From: UBA7867 sp964579205
GTDB taxonomy: Bacteria > Bacillota > Clostridia > Christensenellales > UBA1242
Assembly: GCA_964579205.1 (NCBI GenBank)
Contig: CAZOFH010000005.1
Span: forward strand, 1 to 64,000
Length of the DNA stretch: 64,000 nucleotides
Direction: 5' to 3'
The notes under the pieces are model-generated. The model was not told the DNA's origin. It did not search any database and saw only the letters and a list, made by a program, of their open reading frames with translations. Below are positions 16,028 through 26,000 of the stretch, in pieces. The translations under genes and the position numbers were made by a program. Every line of letters begins with the position of its first letter. Positions within the stretch are counted from its first letter, which is position 1.

Positions 16028-16056
16028 TTGCCAAAAAAAAATCGAGGTGTTATAAT
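16028..16056 (+). promoter_or_regulatory. Promoter of ppa
   Basis: -35 TTGCCA (16028-16033), 17-base spacer ending TGT (extended -10), -10 TATAAT (16051-16056). AAGGAG follows before the ppa start. Confidence 0.85.
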
Positions 16057-16088
16057 GGTAGTATTAATCTACAATTAAGGAGAAAATT

Positions 16089-16622
16089 ATGAATATTTGG
16101 CACGAAATCGAAAAAACAAGAGTAAAGGCGGACAAATTTGTCGCCGTTATCGAAATCGCTAAGGGCAGCAAGGTAAAATACGAGTTAGACAAAGAAACTG
16201 GGATGATTATGTTTGACAGACTGCTGCACACTAGTATGGTTTACCCCGCAAACTACGGCTTTATCCCTCGCACTCTCGGTGGCGACGGTGACCCACTAGA
16301 TGTATTGGTACTGACTACCGAGGCTCTGATGCCCGGCGTTTTGGTCGAGGCGCGTCCTATCGGCGTTATCGAGATGATCGACGACGGCGAGGCTGATGAA
16401 AAAATCATCGCTGTGGCTACCTCAGACCCATTCTTTACCAATGTAAAGTCACTAGACGACTTGCCAAAGCACACTTTTGACGAGATGGTGCACTTTTTCG
16501 CAAGATACAAAGAACTGCAAAACAAAGTCACCGAAATCAAAGGTGTACATGGTATGGAGGCTGCGCTCAAGACTGTCAACGACAGTTTGCTCAACTACAC
16601 TGCGGAATACGACCGTAATTAA
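16089..16622 (+). CDS. ppa: Inorganic pyrophosphatase, family I
   Basis: Hydrolyses pyrophosphate to two phosphates in the cytoplasm, pulling biosynthetic reactions forward. The 177-residue product has the family I signature DGDPLDVLV (the Asp triad that binds metal ions), YPANYGFIPRTLGGDGDPLD, and the later YKELQNKVTEIKG region. Length is normal for bacterial soluble enzymes. Many Clostridia instead use the family II (DHH) enzyme or a membrane pyrophosphatase, so this type is worth noting. AAGGAG lies eight bases before the ATG. It is followed after 16 bases by lepB. Confidence 0.96.
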   Translation: MNIWHEIEKTRVKADKFVAVIEIAKGSKVKYELDKETGMIMFDRLLHTSMVYPANYGFIPRTLGGDGDPLDVLVLTTEALMPGVLVEARPIGVIEMIDDGEADEKIIAVATSDPFFTNVKSLDDLPKHTFDEMVHFFARYKELQNKVTEIKGVHGMEAALKTVNDSLLNYTAEYDRN

Positions 16623-16638
16623 TTAAATTAGGAGAATT

Positions 16639-17388
16639 ATGCAAAACACTGATGCTAAAAAGGCTCAATCGTTGGACGACCCAACGGGGCGTATCTATTA
16701 TCGCAGAATCGACCTGTTCCACGAGGCACTAGGCACAGTAATACTACTGGTGGTAGTATTTTGTATGTTTTGCGCGGTTTTTTGGCTAGGTACGCATTAT
16801 GCAAAGCCTGTACAGGGTGCTAGTATGCAGCCTAATATCAACAATTATGAGACTGCCACGGGAGACATCGCGATAGTGTCGAGCATTAGCACTTATTCGC
16901 ACAATAACATCATAATTGTCGATATGTTGCGCTCAAAAAATACCGACCACCTAGTACAAGGCAGGCTACTCATCAAACGGGTCATCGCCCTCCCTGGGGA
17001 TTCACTCAAACTTACTTTGGACGGCTCTAGGTACTATTTTGAACTTAAAAAGAGCGGCACTGAGGAGTTTATACGGCTGGAAGAGGCTTTTACCAATCCG
17101 ATGACCAGCGCGGACAGGGCGAACGCGTTTCACTCGCAATCGGGCTGGACGGTGCATATACCTACCAACACGGACGGGTCTATCACCATTCCGCAAAATT
17201 TCATCTTTTTCGCTGGAGACAATCGGGACGGGAGTTATGACTGCCGCAACTTTGGCCCTGTGGAGACGGATGCTTGTGTAGGCGTGGTGGAGTCGATACT
17301 CTACAAGGACAATTTTTGGAACAGGCTGTTTGCCGCGATAAGTTCTATATTCAATGTCCAGCACACAGAGGCATATATTAGGGATTAG
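16639..17388 (+). CDS. lepB: Signal peptidase I, bacterial Ser/Lys type
   Basis: Removes signal peptides from exported proteins on the outer face of the membrane. In the 249-residue product one TM segment (about 32-52) is followed by S62 in QGASMQPN (nucleophile) and K113 in LLIKRVIALPGD (general base), with the conserved box GDNRDGSYDCRNFGPV near residue 195. Compared with usual SipS-type enzymes it carries extra residues between the boxes. It is the general peptidase, in contrast to the Ser/His enzyme about 1 kb away on the other strand. The start has AGGAG upstream. Probably co-transcribed with ppa. Confidence 0.94.
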   Translation: MQNTDAKKAQSLDDPTGRIYYRRIDLFHEALGTVILLVVVFCMFCAVFWLGTHYAKPVQGASMQPNINNYETATGDIAIVSSISTYSHNNIIIVDMLRSKNTDHLVQGRLLIKRVIALPGDSLKLTLDGSRYYFELKKSGTEEFIRLEEAFTNPMTSADRANAFHSQSGWTVHIPTNTDGSITIPQNFIFFAGDNRDGSYDCRNFGPVETDACVGVVESILYKDNFWNRLFAAISSIFNVQHTEAYIRD

Positions 17389-17505
17389 GATTGTATCCTA
17401 CCCTTTTTTGTTCCCCTTTTGCCGTACGAGAGCGTCTATAGCTGTCCCAAAATGGCGCGACAGCGGGCACAGATAATGGTGGGCGCAAAATTTTCACTTT
17501 AATTT

Positions 17506-17533
17506 TTGACAAAATAATTGCGTTTTGGATAAT
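17506..17533 (+). promoter_or_regulatory. Promoter of the dnaD-like/dnaI operon
   Basis: -35 TTGACA (17506-17511), 16-base spacer, -10 GATAAT (17528-17533), about 35 bases before the start codon. Confidence 0.65.
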
Positions 17534-17571
17534 TTTTTGGTACACTTGACGCAATAAAAGGAGTTTAGCGA

Positions 17572-19056
17572 ATGGCTTTTTGCAAATTTAGTAGCGAATA
17601 CATAGCAAAATCTTTCACAATGATAGACAATGTTTTTTTTGCGCGGTATCTCCCTTCTACCCCACCGAAACTCACGACAATTTATCTATACGGGCTGTAC
17701 CTCTGTTCGCTCGAGGGCGATGCGACGCAAAACAACACGGTGGAGAGGTTTGCTGAGGCGCTGGGCTACGATGTCGAGGATATCGTCGACGCGTACAACT
17801 ATTGGGAGGAGCAAGGACTGGTGCGCGTAGTTTCTACCCAGCCAATGCAGGTACAATATCAACCGATTAGAGGGGCTAGTAGTGCCAACCGCCGCTACTC
17901 AAAGGACAAGTACACCAATTTTAATATCGAAATCCAAAAAATCATCAGCGACAGGCAGATTACGCCGAATGAATTTGAGGAATACTACGCGCTAATGGAG
18001 GGGTTTTGTCTACCAGACGGGCGCAAAATCGACCCTATGGCGCTACTGCTGATAGCGAGATTTTGCACACAGATAAAGGGTGCGGGGATAAATTATCGCT
18101 ATATCACCACGGTCGCAAAGAATTGGGCGTGCGAGGGCTACGTGACGGCGGAGCAGGTCGAGCAAAAACTCAGCGCGTACACCACGCAAAATAAGGAAAT
18201 CACCCAGATTATCAAGGCTTTGGGGAGCAGCAAAAAGCCGAGCGTGGAGGAATACGACTATCTACACAAATGGACGCAGCAGATGGAATTCACCGTCAAT
18301 GTCATCTGTTTCGTCGCCAAATCTATCAAAAAAAGTGCGGGTATTAGCGGCTTTGAAAAACTGGACAAAAAACTGCAAAAGTACTATGAGGCGCGGATTT
18401 TTAGCGAAGAGGAAATCGCCACGTTTGAAGAAAACAAAGACGCGATTTTTTCGCTGGCACGCAGTATCAACCGCACTTTGGGGCTATTCTATGACGATGT
18501 GAGCAACGAGGTCGAGACCTACATTACCCCGTGGCTAGGTCTCGGGTTTGACGCGGAGACGCTATTGCAAATTGCCCAAAACTGTTACCTAAAATCAAAG
18601 CGCACGCTGGCTGCGCTCAACACCGAGATAAATACCCTATTCGAAAAAGGTATCGTCACTCATGCCGCTTATACCGAGCATCTCAAAGGTCAAGAGACAA
18701 CCAAGAGTCATTTGGCCGCCATCCTCAAAAAACTCAATATTGAGCGAAATGTCACAAGCCTAGATATGGAGTTTTGGCAACGGTGGACGTACACGTGGGG
18801 ATTTGTGCCTGATGTCATCGATATTGCTGTAATATTCGCCAGCAAACGCGGCGCAAACATAACTTATATAAACACCCTCCTCGCCGACTGGCACAGTCAA
18901 AACATTCACTCGACTGACGACGCACGAGCAGCACTACAAAAAATCGAAAACGCTGCACCAAAATCGGCACAAAATTCCGCAAAAATCAACAAACGTAAGT
19001 ATTCACAAGAGGAGCAGCAGTCTATCTTTGACAACTTTAACGAAATCGAACTCTAA
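17572..19056 (+). CDS. DnaD/DnaB-type replication initiation protein
   Basis: Helps load the replicative helicase at origins or restart sites, together with the DnaI-like ATPase encoded next. The 494-residue product has an N-terminal winged-helix-like part (about 1-100) and two DnaD C-terminal-type helical domains: one around EFEEYYALMEGFCLPDGRKID to EGYVTAEQVEQKL (about 130-205) and one around YYEARIFSEEEIATFEE to FEKGIVTHA (about 260-365). A further helical stretch with WQRWTYTWGF follows near residue 400. The two-domain layout resembles B. subtilis DnaB more than DnaD, and DnaB-DnaI gene pairing is common in Firmicutes. AAAAGGAG is upstream. Confidence 0.85.
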   Translation: MAFCKFSSEYIAKSFTMIDNVFFARYLPSTPPKLTTIYLYGLYLCSLEGDATQNNTVERFAEALGYDVEDIVDAYNYWEEQGLVRVVSTQPMQVQYQPIRGASSANRRYSKDKYTNFNIEIQKIISDRQITPNEFEEYYALMEGFCLPDGRKIDPMALLLIARFCTQIKGAGINYRYITTVAKNWACEGYVTAEQVEQKLSAYTTQNKEITQIIKALGSSKKPSVEEYDYLHKWTQQMEFTVNVICFVAKSIKKSAGISGFEKLDKKLQKYYEARIFSEEEIATFEENKDAIFSLARSINRTLGLFYDDVSNEVETYITPWLGLGFDAETLLQIAQNCYLKSKRTLAALNTEINTLFEKGIVTHAAYTEHLKGQETTKSHLAAILKKLNIERNVTSLDMEFWQRWTYTWGFVPDVIDIAVIFASKRGANITYINTLLADWHSQNIHSTDDARAALQKIENAAPKSAQNSAKINKRKYSQEEQQSIFDNFNEIEL

Positions 19057-19068
19057 AAAGGAGTAAAA

Positions 19069-19998
19069 ATGAACAAAACTCAAATTATTATCAATGAATT
19101 GCAGCAGATAAACACCCACTGCGCTTATGCCGAACTAAAGGCAAAGAACAACCTCAGCATCGCCAGACAAGACGCGGATTTTGCTGATATTGATGCCAAA
19201 ATAAGGAAATTGAAACTCGACCTCAGCAAGACAGACGACCTCGCACAAATCAAAAAAATCAACACTTCTATCGCCTCACTACAAAAGAAACTGCCGACTA
19301 TTCTCAGCAAACTCGGGCTCAGCCTAGACAGCCTCACCCCGCAATACGCGTGCCCGATTTGCCACGACACAGGATATGACAATGGCAGCCACTGCGCTTG
19401 CCTTACCGCAAAAGTAAAGGCAGCGCTAGCCAAGCAATGCGGGCTGCAAAACAACCTGCAATACTCCTTTGCTACCAGCGACCCAAAACTAGTAGAGAGC
19501 GACAGCAGTCTCAAAAAGGCGTATGCGGTAGCGCAAAAATATGTAGCGAATTTCCCCAATTTTAAATATCCAAATCTAGTATTCGTCGGCAATGTCGGTG
19601 CGGGCAAGACTTATCTCATACAATGCATTGCCAATGCCCTAATCGAGCGCGGCAACTATGTCACATTCTCCACTGCCTTTGACCTAAACCGCACTATCCA
19701 AAACTCATTTGGCACGAATTCGCAAGAGCGCGAAGCGATGCTAGCGCCATTCTTTGAGAGCGACCTACTGATTATCGACGACCTCGGGAGTGAGCCGATT
19801 ATCAAAAATGTCACTTTGGAAAATCTATTTTGCGTCATCAACGAGCGCCAATCGCGCAATTTGCCGATAATCATCAGTACCAATCTCAATCTCGAGGAAT
19901 TGCAAGAGCGGTACGGCGACAGGCTAGCGTCACGCATTTTCAACAAACGCATCAATCTCCTCATTCCCTTTTTGGGCAAAGACCTGCGTGTCAATTAG
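19069..19998 (+). CDS. dnaI: Helicase loader ATPase, DnaI/DnaC type
   Basis: AAA+ ATPase that loads the replicative helicase. The 309-residue product has an N-terminal coiled-coil-like part (about 25-80), a zinc-binding CPICHDTG...CAC set (C95, C98, C109, C111), Walker A GNVGAGKT (174-181), and Walker B LLIIDDLGSE (about 230). ISTNLNLEEL (about 268) and the following arginines are the sensor region typical for DnaC/DnaI. The start has AAAAGGAG nine bases upstream and the gene follows the DnaD-like gene by 12 bases. A strong hairpin follows the stop. Confidence 0.93.
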   Translation: MNKTQIIINELQQINTHCAYAELKAKNNLSIARQDADFADIDAKIRKLKLDLSKTDDLAQIKKINTSIASLQKKLPTILSKLGLSLDSLTPQYACPICHDTGYDNGSHCACLTAKVKAALAKQCGLQNNLQYSFATSDPKLVESDSSLKKAYAVAQKYVANFPNFKYPNLVFVGNVGAGKTYLIQCIANALIERGNYVTFSTAFDLNRTIQNSFGTNSQEREAMLAPFFESDLLIIDDLGSEPIIKNVTLENLFCVINERQSRNLPIIISTNLNLEELQERYGDRLASRIFNKRINLLIPFLGKDLRVN

Positions 19999-20001
19999 TC
20001 A

Positions 20002-20055
20002 AATAAAAAAAGAAGTTTATCCAAGTTTCAGCCCAGATAGACTTCTTTTTTTATT
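20002..20055. terminator. Bidirectional terminator
   Basis: The arms 20002-20021 and about 20036-20055 pair over about 20 bases with one mismatch, with A-rich left and T-rich right ends. It separates the convergent dnaI gene and the giant lipoprotein gene. Confidence 0.88.
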
Positions 20056-20079
20056 CAGAGTATTTATCTAGCCACCTTT

Positions 20080-23000
20080 TTAGGCGTGTTCTGTAGTCCA
20101 CTCAATCGACCACTCGTACTCTCCTGTCGTCACCTCTACTCGTTTGAAGCGTGGGTATAGCCCTGCGAGGTTGGTAAATGCAACATTGAGCGAACTGTCA
20201 TAAACAGCGATTTCGCGGTCATTGATGTGAGCGCTTGACTGCAGTTCTTCTAGAGTCTGATTATTTACATCACTATAACTCTTGAGATTGCTCTCAGTAA
20301 TCGAGTCTGTAGAGCAGTAGTAACTACTAGCAGAAGTAGGTGTACTACCGATAGTCGGATAACTCTTGATAAAGTTGGTAGTGATGACAGAGTTGTAGAT
20401 AACACCAGTACCTGTAGCACCACCACAGATTAGACCTGCATAAATGGTGGTAGGCTCTGTTTCGCCTGTAGCGGCACTAGTCACATAAAACTCGTTGTAA
20501 CGGATGATACCCGCGCTAATCGTACTAGCGATATAAGCACCATTTTCTACAAATCCGATGATACCACCGAGCATCGCTTGTTTTCCGTCCGTAGTAATCG
20601 TACCGTAGTTTACAGAGTATGTCGAATATCCATAACCCATCATACCTGTGATACCAGCCGCAGCACTGAGAGCGTCCTCAGAATTGATATCACTAGAGGT
20701 AATCGTACCGTAGTTTTTACACCCGTAATTGTATGAGTAGTATTGTACTGAAGTGTATTTTGCCTCGGTCAATTCAGATGGCGCATCGTATGCTATACCT
20801 ATGCTAGCACCCGCGATACCACCAGCAAAAATACCACAGACTGCACCACTATTATTGTTTTCGTCCATTGCACTAGAACCGTTGACACAGTCGATAACCT
20901 TACCATTATTGTTCATACCTACGATACCACCGACAAATAATGTATCGCACGTGTCACTATAAATCTTTAGGTCGAGCATATTGGTACACTTTTCAATCAC
21001 TCCGACAAAGCCTTGGTTGTACAAGTGTCGCACGTTCTCGGTACCGTAATTGAGTACTCCTGCCCAAATCTTTTGGTCAGATACCACACCAGCGATACCA
21101 CCGATGCAATAATTGATCGTGGTGCCGTTGATTACTTGAGGCGCTACGAATCTACCACTGACTACATCTACACGGTTGCCTGATTCGTTGACTTTCGCAT
21201 CATCACCTTTGATATGACAGTTGTAGATAACGCCAGCGTTGTTCGATACCAAGATACCGTTGTTTATCGCACGCAAGCCACTAGCATCCAGAGTGTTTAC
21301 CTCTACCGTCAGGTTGGTAATGATACCTGAGTAGTTTTGGAATGCGGTATCATCATATTCACTGCCATCCCCCATAATGATTGGATCGAGTACGGTACCT
21401 GTCAATGCGTTCCAGATATACATACCTTGCGACTCAACGACTTGATAATTCTTGATAGCGAATCCAGCACCGTCAAAACCACCGCGGAAATTCAAGTTTG
21501 TGTACTTTGGCGCTGCACCCGAGTTGTTGTCATAAAATTCTGCTGGGTACATAATGTTGGTAGTCGCTGCCGAATAAGTCTGCTTTAATTCGTCCAAATC
21601 AGGTAGTACAATATCATTTTTGAGTCTAAAGTACTTTTCTGGCAACCAGAAGACATATTGCAGTTGCTCTACACTAGCCACTACGAATGGGTCGTTTCTA
21701 GTACCAGTACCAGATTCAAAGCAGTCGAATACCACTTCGGCGACATCGAGCGCAATGGCTTGACTACCGAATGCCTTACCTTTGCTATTTACGACAGACA
21801 TTTCCATATTCCTGAATGTCCCCAACTGCCAGAATGCTGTGCCACCTTTTTGAGAATTCAGATTGAGTTCGTCATCGAATTTATAGTCTTTTGCATTCAA
21901 TGGCAACTTCTCAAGTTTTGTCATATTGTTGTTTAGATAGTATTTGATCAAGATGCGGTCAGCCTCGATTTTCTCCTCTTGGCTGTTATTGATTATCGAA
22001 ATGCCACAACCTTCCAAATCCCAAGAAATACGCACTTTACCATTGAGTTGGTCGAGTTTGAATGAGCCAGCCTTTGGATCATTGAGTTTTCCTGCTGAAA
22101 ATTCGTACGTGGTACTATTCAAGAATAGAATGCTAGGGTCGGTCTCATTCTTTCTGCTCTCAGCCAATATTATATTATTTGCACCAGAACCCTTGATATG
22201 TGCCTTGATGTGATAAATGTATGTCGCACCGTCGCTCGATACACTCTCAGGCACGCGAGGCATTGTACATTTCTGCTCAGAAAGATTTTCAGTGTCAACA
22301 GTCTCAGGCTGCACAATCTCATTCTCACCTAGCGTAATTTCACGCGAAATGCTCAGCTTAAAGTTGACATCATTGGCCGTTTGCAGAGTTCTCAGTTCTT
22401 CCGTCTCTATCCAAGCGAGCCTTCCGTCCTCGTCAATGTACAGAATCATAGATTCGGCATCCTCACCACTACCCATTATCTGAGTCCCGAGGTCAGGCAA
22501 CTTCATCAGTTTTGTGAGAGGATTAGCGTTCCAATTTGCGTTTACATATCCCTCGATAGCCGTACTACCTACAGTAGGGATACCTTTTATCCTCACGTAC
22601 ACTTCGTCAATGATTTGACCTTTGAGCCCTACAAAGTCTGCCCCTTCAAAGTCAAATGCACTCTTGTTGAGGATTACATTCTGATATTCACTCGCACCAT
22701 TTACCTTGTATTTTAGGTCGTAGTTGTTGAGCAAAATCTCATCTGTCCAAGTAATATTACCGTCAGCCACACCCAAGTCTTGGACAGCGCCGCCGTAGAT
22801 GATTTTGAATGAATTTTGCGCATCACTAGTCAGATAAATCGGATTGGCAGTATTGCCGTACCAATCGTTACCGATCGCATACATAGACACGCTGAATTCA
22901 CCATTATCTGTGCCAAACACATCAGATGCGACAAAGCGATTGGCAGTCTGGTCTGACAAATCAAATTCAATCGGGCTAAAGTTTTCTACCGTGGTACCCA

Positions 23001-26000
23001 CGCCACTGATGCTGAGAGCATACTTTGTAGCACCTGTAAATCCTATCCAGTCGCCGCCACCGTCACGGATACCAAAGTCGAATTCGCCATTGCTATCAAT
23101 GCGCGCATTTGCACCGCTACGGTCGATATTGCGAGCCTGATATACATTGCCATTAGGCAGCAAATCGTTGTATACCAGAGCGGTATTGCTATATGTGCCG
23201 TTCGGAGTAAAGAGTTTGTTTACCAAAGCCCCTTGCGACAAGTCACTGCTGAGATACCCTATACTTACCTCTTTGCCATTGAGCGTCTGCTCGGTCTTGG
23301 CTGTTTCGCCACCTTTCACTTGAAACTGCAGTTTGAATGCACCATAGTTGGCAGCGAAGCCCATATCGCTCAGCATTTCGCTGTAATTGGTGGTGTCAGC
23401 AGTCCTGTCGAGTACCATTTTGGTAGTCGCGCCGTAGGTCATATAAATCTTGTACCCTGTAGCACCTATGATTTGGTTCCAGCATACTTTACCTGATTTT
23501 ACATACCAACCATTGAATGAGGCTGTATTGCTCACTTCTGTCCCAGAAAGGACTGGTGTCACAGTGTTTGGCTCCAATTTGTCGAGTTTGCTGACTAGTA
23601 CATCCCCGACTACTGCCTGCGAGCCGACTAGATTTTGACCATTACCTAGAGCCTGAGTCGTCACTTGATAGAGTTTGTTTGGGGTTAGCAATGTGCTATT
23701 CACCTCAAAATAGGTGTTGTTTGCGCCCAAAGTAGTAGTAATAGTATCTCCTGTAGGAGTGTACTGGCTACCTGATAGCGTCACTTCTCTAAACTCTAGT
23801 TTTACACCCTTTGACGAAGCATTATTGTTGACCACTACCACATTGCTACCCTCTACATTGATAGTAGGTGCTGAGTAGATAGTCATAATCTGCTTTTTAC
23901 TCACGCGGCTAGACATCATCAAGTAATTCTTGCCGTCTATTGTCACGCTAGTTTGTCCCTCGTTAGGTACAACAGTGACATATACTTGGTACTCACCGCC
24001 GAACTCGCCTGTTTCGCTATCGGTAAAGATATCTGCTAGCGTTTTGCCAGTACCGGCAGTCGCGTGATACCCTGTAGCAGTGTAGAGGTTGAGTGAGTAG
24101 TTTGAGTTTTTGGCTGCGTCATAATCTATGTAGTAGGTCAACTGATTTTCCGTCGCAACTGCTAGTTGGTCATCGAATTTTTGCAGAGTGACCTTGTACC
24201 GAGCAGTGGTGCGCTCTTGCAACACTTGCCAATTTAGCACAGGCTCGCCGTCAGCATTGCTCGATAGATACACACCAGTCGCTTCTGCTAGACGAGTAAA
24301 GTACTTTGCCTCAGAAAATTCGCTAGTGATGCGGCGAATAATAGAACCCTCTACACCAGACTTGTACCCCACCTGCTGGATTTTGATGTAATAATTCATA
24401 CCAGACCAGTTCGGCGAAATGTTATATGATGCGTTACCACTCGCATCAGCCTGCACTGTAGTGTTGACCAAAACTTCTTCTCTAGCGAGGTCTGATTTTT
24501 GGTAAATCATTACATTAAAATAGCCTTGGCTCTGAGCGTATTCCCCAGCGCTCCATTTGATCAGTTGATTTTCATCATCTATTGTAATGTTGCTAGTGCT
24601 GATACGAGGTAATTTGAATACCGTCACAGCCGAGCCCGCAGGGTCATTAGGGTTGAGCGTGTATGTCGCGACATTACTATCATACACCCTGCTCTCGGTA
24701 CCGTGCAGCGCCTTGATAGTGATAGTGAGCGGGTTGCCGCTACCGCACCAAGTACCCTCATCAGTCAACGCACTCAATGTGGTCGAGTTTGTCGACAGAG
24801 TAATTACTTCGGTATCGCCGCTGCTATTTTTAATCGTCAACTGATATGACTTTATGATACTAGTGATATTGTCTAATGTGACTTGAGAATTCGTCCACGA
24901 TATCACACCAGAATCGCTAATCGTCAGCACAGGAGTAGCCAACTTGCAGATTTCTAGCCCTTGACTCATATAACTAGAGAGATATGACGCATTGTCACCC
25001 TTTGCCTGTACTACAAATTCATAGTTGCCCGCAGTCACCAATTTTTGCCCGAAAATGTGAGTCGAAAAGTCAAAACTTGGCGCATATTGATTGCTAGGAG
25101 TGATATTCTCCTCTACAGCGAGCGGCTCTGATTCACCAGACTTGTACAGGTACACCGTGTACGATTGCACCGCTGAGCCTGAGTATGACCACGACAAAGT
25201 ATTGTCGTTGACCGCCAAATTTATTGGGGTCGGCACGATGCGGATATCCAATTCATCCGAGAATAGCGAGTTGATGAGATATGTGTCGTCTGTGTCTACT
25301 ACTGTAGTGTATTCGGTACCAGTGATTTTGGTCTGAATAGAAATCCTATAGTTTTGGCTACTGCTCAAGTTTGAGAGTACTACCGAGGTGTCATTTATGC
25401 TGAGATTGTTAGACAATTCAGCATCATTTAGTTTGATAACGTAGCGGATGCCAGTGTTTTCCAGACCAATGTTCACATCCTCCACCTTATCCCACACCAG
25501 CACACCATCTAGCACGCGCAAATTCTTTGGCGCATCCATTTGATACGTCTTGATAGTGTCTGACCAGTCACCGTTTACATAGTCTACACCAGTAGTGTTT
25601 GTGTTGATAGCACGGAGGCTAAAACTATAAAATCCGTCGCCGTCCAAATCATCTAGCGCTTCCGCAATAGACAGAGTCGATGAAGCTGACTGAATAGTTT
25701 TGAGCGTAATATCCTCTTCGCCAGTGTGCGCAATTCTAATTTCCACCGCACTCGCATTGATTCTATTCCCCGCATCATCTAGCAGCCCTGATGAGCCGCC
25801 CCATGTCAGGTTGCCATCGCTAATCGACATCGAAGATTTGGCAATCTTGTTGTAACGGTCTACACGCATAGCGCTACTAGTCAGACTGTCGATAAAGTAT
25901 GTATCGGTATTTTTTGCATACATAGAGATATCAGCATAACTTTGCGAATTAAAGTCCGCGCTAGTAGGTGAATAACTGTAGTTAGTTTGATTTTCCACAC

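Larger units (their letters stand above)
15596..16088. other. Intergenic region between divergent sipW and ppa
   Basis: Holds the sipW promoter, a GC-rich stretch at 15780-15850 with repeated CTGAGGC, repeat copy D and the ppa promoter. No gene is supported. Confidence 0.7.
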
